The translations under genes were made by a program, and so were the position numbers. A stretch of DNA of 64,000 nt from Streptomyces sp. NRRL B-3428 (lineage in GTDB: Bacteria; Actinomycetota; Actinomycetes; Streptomycetales; Streptomycetaceae), in assembly GCA_000721375.1 (NCBI GenBank), contig JOGW01000024.1, forward strand, positions 36,826-100,825, given 5' to 3'. Of the stretch, positions 26,201 through 33,338 are shown piece after piece; the stretch's first letter is position 1; every line of letters starts with the position of its first letter. The notes under the pieces were generated by a model that ran no database searches, was not told the DNA's origin, and saw only the letters and a list, made by a program, of their open reading frames with translations.

Positions 26201-26626
26201 TCAGGCCTCACAGTGCGCGGCCAGCCCCGCCAGGATCATCTCGCTGCCCTCGCGCGCCTGGTCGTGAGCCTCCTGGGTGGCGCAGGTCTGGCTGAGCGTG
26301 ACCTTCGAACCGGCCCCGTTCGCCGCGAAGTGCACCGCCATGACCTCGGCCTCGGCGCCCGGCACATCCATCGTGAGCACGATGCGCTCACCCTCGACGA
26401 CCTCGCGGAACTCACCGCTGAGCGGGAACTGCCCGCCGTCCGGCAGCCCGAGCGTCGCCTTCCAGGGACCGCCCGCCCGTACGTCGATCTCCACGGTGCC
26501 CTCGACGGCGCCGAACCAGGCCGGCCACTCGGCGGCGTTCGTGTACGCCTGCCACACGCGCGCCACGGGGGCGGCGATCTCGCGGGAGACGGAGTAGGAG
26601 AAACCGGTGGTGTTCTGCTCGCTCAT
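26201..26626 (-). CDS. SRPBCC (AHSA1-like) domain protein
   Basis: A 141-residue START/Bet v1-like protein. SREIAAPVARVWQAYTNAAE starts the fold, followed by GPWKATLGLPDGGQFPLSGE, IVLTMDVPG and the C-terminal helix (QAREGSEMILAGLAAHCEA). Such proteins bind hydrophobic ligands or act as Hsp90 co-chaperone-like factors. ArsR regulators often neighbour this type, but none is present. GAGAGG lies 9 nt before the chosen ATG. It is convergent with DUF3099, 9 bp apart. Confidence 0.8.
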   Translation of the reverse strand: MSEQNTTGFSYSVSREIAAPVARVWQAYTNAAEWPAWFGAVEGTVEIDVRAGGPWKATLGLPDGGQFPLSGEFREVVEGERIVLTMDVPGAEAEVMAVHFAANGAGSKVTLSQTCATQEAHDQAREGSEMILAGLAAHCEA

Positions 26627-27002
26627 GGTCGTATGCCTCTCATCGGTCGTTACGTCGCCGGTGCGGTCCGAGTGGACTTCGCCGGTGCGGCCCATCTGGC
26701 CGCTGGTGACGAGGTGTTGACGTACGAGGGGGAGGAAACTCATCGCGGAATCACCGGAAGCCTACTGTGGCCTGGGTCACAATGGCCGTGCTTTCGGGTC
26801 CGGTTGGCTGGTTGTGTGCCGGTGGCGCAGGGTGCGAGTGGTTCTGCGGTGAGATGGTTCCTCGCAGGTCAGGCGGTGTCCTAACCGTTATCCGCAGCCG
26901 TACAACTCCTGCTGTTGCCTGTGGGTCTTCTGTGCGCGCCGATACGGAATCGGCACTTCGGGTTCTGCGAACCCGGTGAGCACCAAGAGCCCTGGGGGGA
27001 TC
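26627..27002. other. Intergenic region between divergent SRPBCC gene and membrane-protein trio
   Basis: No gene is supported. A direct repeat of CGCCGGTGCGG lies near the SRPBCC start and may belong to its promoter. The right part is relatively AT-rich and probably carries the trio promoter. The hairpin-forming CGATACGGAATCG lies 40-60 nt before the trio start. Confidence 0.4.
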
Positions 27003-27818
27003 GTGGAACCAGCAGCACCGCCGATGCCGGAGTTCCGGCCGGCGACCGAAGAGCCACCGCCGACAGCGCCGGAGTCTGAGCCGAGCGCGACGCCTGAGCG
27101 CCCGAAGCGCCGGCGCGGGCGCACGACGCTGCTCGTTCTTGCGGCGGCAGTGCTCGGAGTCTCGGGCGGCGCGGCATACGGCTACACCGTCCAGGCGGAT
27201 CGGCAGCCCACGCCCCTGGCTGCGCTTTCGCAGAGCGATCTCGCCTATCCGGCGAGGGCGTCGACGACGGCAAAGAGCGCGGCGGAACGGCACAAGACCG
27301 ACGGGGATCTGCGCAAACTGCTGTTGCCTCGACCGGCGGGGGCGCGAGACGCGAAGATCCCGACTTTCGAAGGCGGGCTGCTCCCGGACGACCACTGGAT
27401 GTCGGTGCGTGAGTACATCGAGGAGTTCGAGAAGCCGTCGGCGATGCTCAGTTTCGTCAATGGGGCCGGAGTGCGCAGGATCGCTGCCTCCGACTGGACG
27501 CAGGGCGCCTACCGGGCTATTGCCATCCGGCTGGTGCAGTTCGGCAAGGACGAGGGAGCTGGGGCGATCGACCATGTCGAGGACCGCATGTTCTACCTGA
27601 ACTCCGAGGCCACTCGGGAGGGGACGCTCAAGGGGAGCGCCGACGGCGCCTGGGTCCTGTTTCCGGTGGAACGGCAGGCGGGCTACATGCCCGTCTACCA
27701 CGCACAGGCAGTCGCTTTCCGCGGCGACGTGATGGTCGAAGTGCACATTTTCGATACGAAGCAGATCAAGGCGGCGGACATCCGCTCACTGGGAGAGCGG
27801 CAGGTGGGACGGCTGTGA
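27003..27818 (+). CDS. Membrane-anchored extracytoplasmic protein, trio member 1
   Basis: A bitopic protein of 271 residues from the GTG preceded by GGGGGGA (an in-frame GTG 27 nt upstream lacks a ribosome site). A Pro-rich cytoplasmic tail and an RPKRRRGRTT stop-transfer segment precede one helix (LLVLAAAVLGVSGGAAYGYT). The exported domain contains DLRKLLLPRPAG and, later, GVRRIAASDW followed by a beta-hairpin. The LLLP-x-P-x-G motif and the G-h-x-x-h-A-x-x-W/Y strand recur in the next two genes. It overlaps the next gene by GTGA. Function unknown. Confidence 0.8.
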   Translation: MEPAAPPMPEFRPATEEPPPTAPESEPSATPERPKRRRGRTTLLVLAAAVLGVSGGAAYGYTVQADRQPTPLAALSQSDLAYPARASTTAKSAAERHKTDGDLRKLLLPRPAGARDAKIPTFEGGLLPDDHWMSVREYIEEFEKPSAMLSFVNGAGVRRIAASDWTQGAYRAIAIRLVQFGKDEGAGAIDHVEDRMFYLNSEATREGTLKGSADGAWVLFPVERQAGYMPVYHAQAVAFRGDVMVEVHIFDTKQIKAADIRSLGERQVGRL

Positions 27819-28660
27819 CTGACACACCGCGCGACGAGTTCGCACATGAGTCCGGCACCTTGGACCCCGCCGGGTTCGGTGCCCCCGATGCACTGGCCTC
27901 GGGCCCCGAGCGCCCTGCTCGTGGGCGCAAGCTCGCCGTTGCCCTACTGCCCGTCGTGCTTGTGGTCGGTGCGGTCAGTGGCACCGGGCTCTATCTCAAG
28001 TCGACCGTGGAGGGCGCGGACACGACCGTGAGCACCACGTCATGGGGGGAGTGGACCGATCCGGGCGAGGACCCGGCGGGTGAACTTCAACGCGGACGGA
28101 GCGACAACGAACTGTCCAAGTTGCTGCTGCCTGTCCCTCAGGGCACAAGCGGCTACCGGTTGGGTCCGGACGTGGATGAGTTCGGGAACGACAGCTCGTT
28201 GACCGGTAGGCAGGCAACCGCCCAGTTCAGGGCCGCCGGAAAGGGTCTGACGGGCTCGATGCGCAAGCAGTGGAACAAGCGCGTCGAGAAGCTCGGGCTG
28301 CAGGGCGTGGCCTCCCGCTCGTATGTCCTGGGCGGGAGCTCGCTCGTCATGGAGATCACGGTAAGCAAGATGAAGGACCGCAAGGCCTTGCGGTCCATGC
28401 ACACATTCAGCAGCAAACTCTTTACTGCGGCGCCTGGGCTCAAGCCCGGCCCCAAGATCAAGGGACACAAGGACGTCACTTGCGCGCGGCTGCCTGTGTC
28501 CGGGGCGAACAAGGTCGAGGACATGTTCTGCTCAGCGCTCCAAGGCGATGTCCTCGTCACGTTCCACGCGTATGCCGGCAAGCCGATGAGCACGCGCAGT
28601 GCCGCCGACCTTCTGAAGGACCAGCTCGACCACATCGATTCGCCGGGGGAGTACGTATGA
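27815..28660 (+). CDS. Membrane-anchored extracytoplasmic protein, trio member 2
   Basis: A 281-residue bitopic protein with an acidic cytoplasmic tail (DTPRDEFAHESGTLDPAG), a basic ARGRK flank, a helix (LAVALLPVVLVVGAVSGTGLYL) and an exported domain. The shared motif reads NELSKLLLPVPQGTSG and the conserved strand GLQGVASRSYVL. Two cysteines (DVTCARL, DMFCSAL) could form a disulfide; the other two members lack them. It starts at GTG overlapping the previous stop and ends at ATGA overlapping the next start, so all three are translationally coupled. Confidence 0.8.
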   Translation: MTDTPRDEFAHESGTLDPAGFGAPDALASGPERPARGRKLAVALLPVVLVVGAVSGTGLYLKSTVEGADTTVSTTSWGEWTDPGEDPAGELQRGRSDNELSKLLLPVPQGTSGYRLGPDVDEFGNDSSLTGRQATAQFRAAGKGLTGSMRKQWNKRVEKLGLQGVASRSYVLGGSSLVMEITVSKMKDRKALRSMHTFSSKLFTAAPGLKPGPKIKGHKDVTCARLPVSGANKVEDMFCSALQGDVLVTFHAYAGKPMSTRSAADLLKDQLDHIDSPGEYV

Positions 28661-29523
28661 CCGATCAACAGTTGCCTCCGGATGCCCCGGCTCAGCAACC
28701 GACCGTGCCCGTGCAGTGGGGCGGCGTGACCCAAGCCGAGCCCGAAGGGCCGGCGACGTTCGTGCAGCCTGCGCCGCCCAAGCCCTCGCTGAGGGACCGC
28801 CACGTTCTGCGCGCTGTGGCTCGCTGGACGCTCGTCACCCTTGTCCTCGGCGGGCTCGGCGCAGGATCGGCTTACGCCATCACGTCGATGGAGCGCACCG
28901 ACGTGCCTGGCCTCGCGACCAAGGACGACGGCCGCTGGGACTATCCGCGACTCAAGCTCCCCGCCCTGCCTGCCGCGGCCCCACGCCCCTTCAGCGACGC
29001 CAACCAGGGTGGGATCCACCACGCGGCGCTGACGGATCTCCTCCTGCCCGCACCGAAGGGGGCGAAGGGTGACTCGGGCGCGAAGGAGGTCAAGGCGGTC
29101 GACTTTGTGAACCTGTACGCCAAGGACGAGCGTGGCGACATGAGTGCAGCCCTGCGCGATTACGGCGTACGGCAGATCGTGGCGCGATCCTGGACCGCGC
29201 CCGATGGCACCGAAAGCCGCATTCACCTCCTCCGCTTCCCCTCCGTCGGTTATGCCGACCGGTTCCTGGACGAGCGTCTGGACCTGGGCGCGGAGGCGGG
29301 ATCGACGCCTGCCGACGTCCCGGAGGCCGAACTGGACGAGTCCTGGGACAACCCGGACATAGGGGTGGACGTCCGGCAGTACGTCTACGGCGACTCCGGC
29401 GGTCGGCTTGCGTATCTGGCAGCGGGCGACACGCTCGCGGTGATCGTCCAGTCCAACAAGGACGGCGCCGAGCGCATCCCCTTCCATCAGACAGTGGTCC
29501 TCCAGACTCAGCTCCTGAACTGA
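28657..29523 (+). CDS. Membrane-anchored extracytoplasmic protein, trio member 3
   Basis: A 288-residue bitopic protein. The Gln/Pro-rich cytoplasmic tail is followed by a helix (WTLVTLVLGGLGAGSAYAIT) and an exported domain with LTDLLLPAPKGAKG, GVRQIVARSWTAPDGTES and the C-terminal strand HQTVVLQTQLLN. It is the most diverged in the linker. The order, coupling and shared motif suggest subunits of one heteromeric assembly or a receptor set. A perfect 14-bp terminator hairpin follows. Function unknown. Confidence 0.8.
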   Translation: MTDQQLPPDAPAQQPTVPVQWGGVTQAEPEGPATFVQPAPPKPSLRDRHVLRAVARWTLVTLVLGGLGAGSAYAITSMERTDVPGLATKDDGRWDYPRLKLPALPAAAPRPFSDANQGGIHHAALTDLLLPAPKGAKGDSGAKEVKAVDFVNLYAKDERGDMSAALRDYGVRQIVARSWTAPDGTESRIHLLRFPSVGYADRFLDERLDLGAEAGSTPADVPEAELDESWDNPDIGVDVRQYVYGDSGGRLAYLAAGDTLAVIVQSNKDGAERIPFHQTVVLQTQLLN

Positions 29524-29555
29524 GCCGGCTCCACGTGGACGTACCTCACAGAGAA

Positions 29556-29590
29556 GGCCGGGCCCCAGCCGACTAAGCTGGGGCCCGGCC
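29556..29590 (+). terminator. Terminator of the membrane-protein trio
   Basis: A perfect 14-bp stem (GGCCGGGCCCCAGC / GCTGGGGCCCGGCC) with a 7-nt loop, 32 nt past the third gene. Confidence 0.8.
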
Positions 29591-29624
29591 CGTTCTGCCA
29601 CCACAGCTCACAAGGAGCACCCAA

Positions 29625-29726
29625 GTGCTTGAGGCATTCTTCTCAGCCCTGCTCGTCCTGGTCTGCGTCGGCGTTCTCGCCTTCGCCGGGCTGACCGTGA
29701 AGAAGCTGTACCAGGGTCAGCGCTGA
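29625..29726 (+). CDS. 33-residue single-helix membrane protein
   Basis: A very short gene starting at GTG with AAGGAG 7 nt upstream. It encodes one hydrophobic helix (FFSALLVLVCVGVLAFAG) followed by the basic tail LTVKKLYQGQR. Good codon bias, an ideal ribosome site and its own space after a terminator support a real gene. It resembles a conserved Streptomyces small hypothetical I recall. It may be a regulator of a larger membrane complex; function unknown. Confidence 0.7.
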   Translation: MLEAFFSALLVLVCVGVLAFAGLTVKKLYQGQR

Positions 29727-29738
29727 CCTTCCGAAACG

Positions 29739-29768
29739 CGCACGTACCCGCACGTACACGCACGTACA
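29739..29768. repeat. 10-bp tandem repeat (CGCACGTACM x3)
   Basis: Three adjacent copies of CGCACGTACC/A, followed by two copies of a related CCCCGTACG unit, fill the short gap before the nitrobindin-like gene. Probably a slippage repeat, possibly within its 5' leader. Confidence 0.7.
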
Positions 29769-29797
29769 CCCCGTACGCCCCGTACTGAGAGCAACTG

Positions 29798-30370
29798 ATG
29801 ATCGAGATCCCGTCCGACCTGAACCCCTCCCTCGTGCCCCTCGCCTTCCTGCTCGGCAACTGGGCGGGCGCGGGAGTCTCCGACTTCCCCGGCGCCGAGA
29901 AGTGCAACTTCGGGCAGGAGGTCAGCTTCAGCCACGACGGACGTGACTTCATCGAGTACCAGTCGCGTACGTGGGTCCTGGACGCCGAGGGCAACAAGGT
30001 CAAGCCGCTGGAGACCGAGTCCGGGTTCTGGCGGATCGACGCCGAGCGCAAGGTCGAGGTCGTGATGGTCCGCGACGACGGTGTCGTCGAGATCTGGTAC
30101 GGCGAGCTGGCCGACAAGAAGCCGCAGATCGACCTCGTGACCGACGCCGTGGCGCGTACGGCCGCCTCCGGTCCCTACAGCGGCGGCAAGCGGCTCTACG
30201 GCTACGTCAAGGGCGACCTGATGTGGGTCGGCGAGAAGCAGACCCCCGAGGTCCCGCTCCGCCCGTACATGTCGGCGCAGCTCAAGAAGGTCGTCACGCC
30301 CGAGGAGGTCGCCGAGATGGCGCGCAACCTGGGCGATCTGCCGGACGACGGCATCGCGTTCTTCAAGTAG
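29798..30370 (+). CDS. Ferric nitrobindin-like protein lacking the heme-ligating His
   Basis: A 190-residue FABP/nitrobindin-family beta-barrel (former DUF1794). The family start motif G-x-W-x-G-x-G is present as LLGNWAGAGV, and FIEYQSRTWVLD, GFWRIDAERKVEVVMV and VEIWYGEL give the barrel strands. At the position where nitrobindins have the proximal heme His (a P-L-x-x-H-L segment near the C-terminus), this protein reads PLRPYMSAQL, so Tyr replaces His. Heme-dependent peroxynitrite isomerase activity is therefore unlikely. nur and ygfZ follow on the same strand. Confidence 0.87.
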   Translation: MIEIPSDLNPSLVPLAFLLGNWAGAGVSDFPGAEKCNFGQEVSFSHDGRDFIEYQSRTWVLDAEGNKVKPLETESGFWRIDAERKVEVVMVRDDGVVEIWYGELADKKPQIDLVTDAVARTAASGPYSGGKRLYGYVKGDLMWVGEKQTPEVPLRPYMSAQLKKVVTPEEVAEMARNLGDLPDDGIAFFK

Positions 30371-30397
30371 GCCGGCCTGCTGTTCCACAGGCCCACC

Positions 30398-30403
30398 TAC
30401 ACT
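30398..30403 (+). promoter_or_regulatory. -10 box of leaderless nur
   Basis: TACACT ends 6 nt before the GTG start of nur, the spacing of Streptomyces leaderless transcripts. No ribosome site is visible. Confidence 0.6.
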
Positions 30404-30409
30404 GGGCCT

Positions 30410-30844
30410 GTGGTGAGCACCGACTGGAAGAGCGACCTCAGACAGCGCGGCTACCGGCTGACGCCGCAGCGTCAGCTGGTGCTCGAAGCCGTCGACACCC
30501 TTGAGCACGCGACCCCGGACGACATCCTCGCCGAGGTCCGCAGAACCGCGTCCGGGGTGAACATCTCCACCGTGTACCGGACGCTCGAGCTCCTTGAGGA
30601 GCTAGGCCTGGTCAGCCATGCCCACCTGGGCCACGGCGCCCCCACGTACCACCTCGCGGACCGGCACCACCATCTGCATCTGGTCTGCCGCGACTGTACG
30701 AACGTGATCGAGGCGGATGTCACGGTGGCCGCCGAGTTCAAGGCGAAGCTGCGGGCGCAGTTCGGCTTCGACACCGATATGAAGCACTTCGCGATCTTCG
30801 GCCGGTGCAAGGAGTGCACGGCGAAGGCCTCCCCCGCGGAATGA
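30410..30844 (+). CDS. nur: Nickel-responsive Fur-family regulator Nur
   Basis: A 144-residue Fur-family repressor with an N-terminal winged helix (RQRGYRLTPQRQLVLEAVD, NISTVYRTLELLEELG). The residues I recall from the S. coelicolor Nur structure are all in register: His33, His86, His88 and His90 (M-site), and His70, His72 and His126 (nickel site). Cys93/Cys96 form the first CxxC of a structural zinc site; CKEC near the end gives the second. Nur represses nickel uptake and the Fe superoxide dismutase gene when nickel is sufficient. Neither target is in the window. Confidence 0.93.
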   Translation: MVSTDWKSDLRQRGYRLTPQRQLVLEAVDTLEHATPDDILAEVRRTASGVNISTVYRTLELLEELGLVSHAHLGHGAPTYHLADRHHHLHLVCRDCTNVIEADVTVAAEFKAKLRAQFGFDTDMKHFAIFGRCKECTAKASPAE

Positions 30845-30870
30845 GCACCGCGGAATGAGCACCGCGGAAT
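30834..30870. repeat. 14-bp tandem repeat at the end of nur
   Basis: CCGCGGAATGAGCA occurs twice in tandem plus a 9-bp third part. The first copy contains the nur stop codon, so the duplication re-creates stop codons after the gene. Confidence 0.8.
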
Positions 30871-30906
30871 AAGAGAGCCGCCGCCCTCGTCGTAACGTAA
30901 GTGAGC

Positions 30907-31872
30907 ATGAAGAGCCCCCTCCTGTCCCTGCCCGGCGCCGTCCCCGCCGAAGGCGCCGACGACGGTGTCGCCGCGCACTACGGCGAGCTGTACCGCGAGC
31001 AGCGCGCTCTCGCCGAAGGCAGCGGTGTCGTCGACCTCTCGCACCGCGGGGTCCTCACCGTCACCGGCGACGACCGGCTCAGCTGGCTCCATCTGCTGCT
31101 CACCCAGCACGTCGAGAAGCTGCCCCCGCACCAGGCCACCGAGGCCCTGATCCTCACGGCCAACGGCCACGTCGAGCACCACCTGGCGCTCGTCGACGAC
31201 GGCACGACGACGTGGGCGTACTTCGAGGCGGGTACGGGCGAGGCGCTGCTCGCGTACCTGGAGTCGATGAAGTTCTTCTACCGGGTCGAAGTCACCGACC
31301 GCACCGAGGAGTTCGCGGTCGTGCATCTGCCGGCCGGTTCGATCGCGGCGGTGCCCGAGGGTGTGGTCGCCCGCGAGACCCCGTACGGCCGCGATCTCTT
31401 CCTGCCGCGCGACCAGCTTGAGTCGTACGTGGCGGAGAACGGCCCCGCCGCCGGCATCCTCGCGTACGAGGCGCTGCGCGTGGAGGCCCACCGGCCGCGG
31501 CTCGGCTTCGAGACCGATCACCGCACGATCCCGCACGAGCTGGGCTGGATCGGCTCCGCCGTCCATCTCCAGAAGGGCTGCTACCGCGGCCAGGAGACGG
31601 TCGCCCGCGTGCAGAACCTGGGCAAGCCCCCGCGCCGCCTGGTCTTCCTGCACCTGGACGGCTCCGAGGTGCACCTGCCCGGCCACGGTACGGAGGTCCG
31701 CCTCGCGTCCGACGGTCCCGAAGGCCGCCAGATCGGCTTCGTGACCACCTCGGCCCGCCATCACGAGCTGGGCCCGATCGCCCTCGCTCTCGTGAAGCGG
31801 AACGTGCCGGTGGACGCCCCGCTGCTCGTCGGCACCACGGCCGCCGCCCAGGAAGTCGTGGTCGAGCCCTGA
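30907..31872 (+). CDS. ygfZ: YgfZ/GcvT-family folate-binding protein
   Basis: A 321-residue tetrahydrofolate-binding protein of the YgfZ/Iba57 type, which helps mature or repair certain Fe-S enzymes. The diagnostic motif K-G-C-Y-x-G-Q-E is present as LQKGCYRGQETVARVQNLGK. GcvT-like N-terminal segments (GVVDLSHRGVLTVTGDDRL, LLTQHVEKLPPHQATEALIL) are clear. A GTG 6 nt upstream is an alternative start; TAACGT 8 nt before the ATG favours a leaderless ATG start. The gene lies just after nur. Its 3' end carries the first unit of a 24-bp tandem repeat. Confidence 0.9.
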   Translation: MKSPLLSLPGAVPAEGADDGVAAHYGELYREQRALAEGSGVVDLSHRGVLTVTGDDRLSWLHLLLTQHVEKLPPHQATEALILTANGHVEHHLALVDDGTTTWAYFEAGTGEALLAYLESMKFFYRVEVTDRTEEFAVVHLPAGSIAAVPEGVVARETPYGRDLFLPRDQLESYVAENGPAAGILAYEALRVEAHRPRLGFETDHRTIPHELGWIGSAVHLQKGCYRGQETVARVQNLGKPPRRLVFLHLDGSEVHLPGHGTEVRLASDGPEGRQIGFVTTSARHHELGPIALALVKRNVPVDAPLLVGTTAAAQEVVVEP

Positions 31873-31931
31873 GCCGGATCTCCGGTCGAGCCCTGAGCTA
31901 GATCTCCGGTCGAGCCCTGAGCTAGATCTCC
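31861..31931. repeat. 24-bp tandem repeat spanning the ygfZ and dtd stop codons
   Basis: Three adjacent units begin GTCGAGCCCTGAGC and continue with (C/T)(G/A)GATCTCCG. Unit 1 holds the last ygfZ codons and its TGA. Unit 3 holds the last codons and TAG of convergent dtd. Units 2 and 3 are identical over 23 bp. Confidence 0.9.
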
Positions 31932-32359
31932 AACAGCACGGTGAACGGGCCGTCGTTCGTCAGCGACACCTGCATCGACGCCCCGAAGCGGCCCGTCCCC
32001 ACCGTCGCCCCCAACGTCCGCAGCTGGGCGACCACTTCGTCCACCAGCGGCTCGGCCACGTCGCCGGGCGCGGCCGCGTTCCAGGTGGGGCGGCGGCCCT
32101 TGCGGGCGTCCCCGTACAGCGTGAACTGGGAGATGACGAGCAGCGGCGCGTCGATGTCCGAGCAGGACTTCTCGTCGGTGAGCATCCGCAGCGTCCAGAG
32201 CTTGCGGGCCAGCTGGGCCGCTTTCTCCTTGGTGTCCTCGTGGGTCACGCCGACCAGGACGCACAGGCCCTCGCCGCTGAACTCGCCCGTCGTCTCGGGG
32301 CCGTTCTCACCCTGGACGAGAACACTCGCCCCGTTCGCTCTCTGCACCACCGCACGCAT
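31922..32359 (-). CDS. dtd: D-aminoacyl-tRNA deacylase
   Basis: A 145-residue DTD, which removes D-amino acids (and glycine) mischarged onto tRNA. Family motifs are present: [13 protein letters not shown] at the start, [15 protein letters not shown], and the cis-Pro motif region [12 protein letters not shown] at the end. The length fits the family (~145). The frame is open well upstream, but family start conservation supports this ATG. The last three codons and stop lie in a 24-bp tandem repeat shared with the end of ygfZ. Confidence 0.94.
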   Translation of the reverse strand: MRAVVQRANGASVLVQGENGPETTGEFSGEGLCVLVGVTHEDTKEKAAQLARKLWTLRMLTDEKSCSDIDAPLLVISQFTLYGDARKGRRPTWNAAAPGDVAEPLVDEVVAQLRTLGATVGTGRFGASMQVSLTNDGPFTVLLEI

Positions 32360-32631
32360 ACGGGTCATCATGCCGTGCACCGCGACGAAGCGGACGACCT
32401 GGTCCCGGTTCGACCGAACGGCACCACCGAACAGGCACCCCACCAGGGTGTACCACCCCTCAACTCCCGGGTGAACCAAGGGAGAAGTTCCCGCGCGTGG
32501 CTCATCCGCCGCGTAATGCCATGCACCTATCCGGGGCCGATCGAGTGCACTCCGCCACAAATCCCACACAGTCAGTGGCACGATGCTGACGAGCCGCGGT
32601 GCACCGCACCGGTCTAGGGGACGGAAACGCC

Positions 32632-33261
32632 ATGAGCACTTCGAGTACCGGACAGCCTTCCGGGCCCGTGCCGACAGCCCGCACCGCTGGTGCGGAGACT
32701 GCCGCAGTGCCGCGTCCACCGGTCCAGCGCAGCAGCAGCAGCCCCATGCCCGAGCTGCCCGAGCACGATCTGCGCACGCTCCGGCTGCCGGAGCTGCGCC
32801 GCCTTCGGCGCACCTCGCAGCAGGACGAGGCCGACCTCAGCTATCTGCGCCGGCTGCTCCAGGGGCGGATCGACATCCTGCGCGCCGAGCTCGCCCGCCG
32901 CCTGCACGCCCGTGCGCCCGAGGCGGCCGCGCCCGATCCGGCCGTGGTCGAGCGGCTCTCGGAGATCCTCGCGGACGCGCCCTCCACCCACCGCTCGTCG
33001 GCCCGCCATGTCACGCTCGGTACGCCGCACGGCGAGGAGTACCGCCGGCTCGCGGCCGAGATGCTGGCCGAGGTGGAGCTGAGCGACCTCGACGCCCGTA
33101 CGGACGAAGAGCTGCATACCGCGATGGGACGCCTGATCCGCTACGAACAGCAGGTCTCCCGGCGCCGTCATGCGCTCCAGCGGACCGCTGACGATTGCAG
33201 CGCGGAGATCGCGCGCAGGTACCGTGAGGGCGAAGCTCAAGTAGACGACCTGCTGTCCTAG
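32632..33261 (+). CDS. rsiG: Anti-sigma factor RsiG (c-di-GMP-armed antagonist of WhiG)
   Basis: A 209-residue protein with a disordered Ser/Pro-rich N-terminus and two long helices forming an antiparallel coiled coil. The c-di-GMP-binding signature E-X3-S-X2-R-X3-Q-X3-D appears on both helices: E66-S70-R73-Q77-D81 ([16 protein letters not shown]) and E172-S176-R179-Q183-D187 ([16 protein letters not shown]). This exact double motif is known from RsiG, which binds c-di-GMP and sequesters the sporulation sigma factor WhiG. GGGGACGGA lies upstream of the ATG. No sigma or diguanylate cyclase gene is adjacent. Confidence 0.95.
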   Translation: MSTSSTGQPSGPVPTARTAGAETAAVPRPPVQRSSSSPMPELPEHDLRTLRLPELRRLRRTSQQDEADLSYLRRLLQGRIDILRAELARRLHARAPEAAAPDPAVVERLSEILADAPSTHRSSARHVTLGTPHGEEYRRLAAEMLAEVELSDLDARTDEELHTAMGRLIRYEQQVSRRRHALQRTADDCSAEIARRYREGEAQVDDLLS

Positions 33262-33338
33262 AACCTCGCGGCCCTACGCGGTCCCACGCGTTCCCCGCGG
33301 TTCTCCGGTGGCGGGTCCGCGCCACCGGAAGGCCGACG

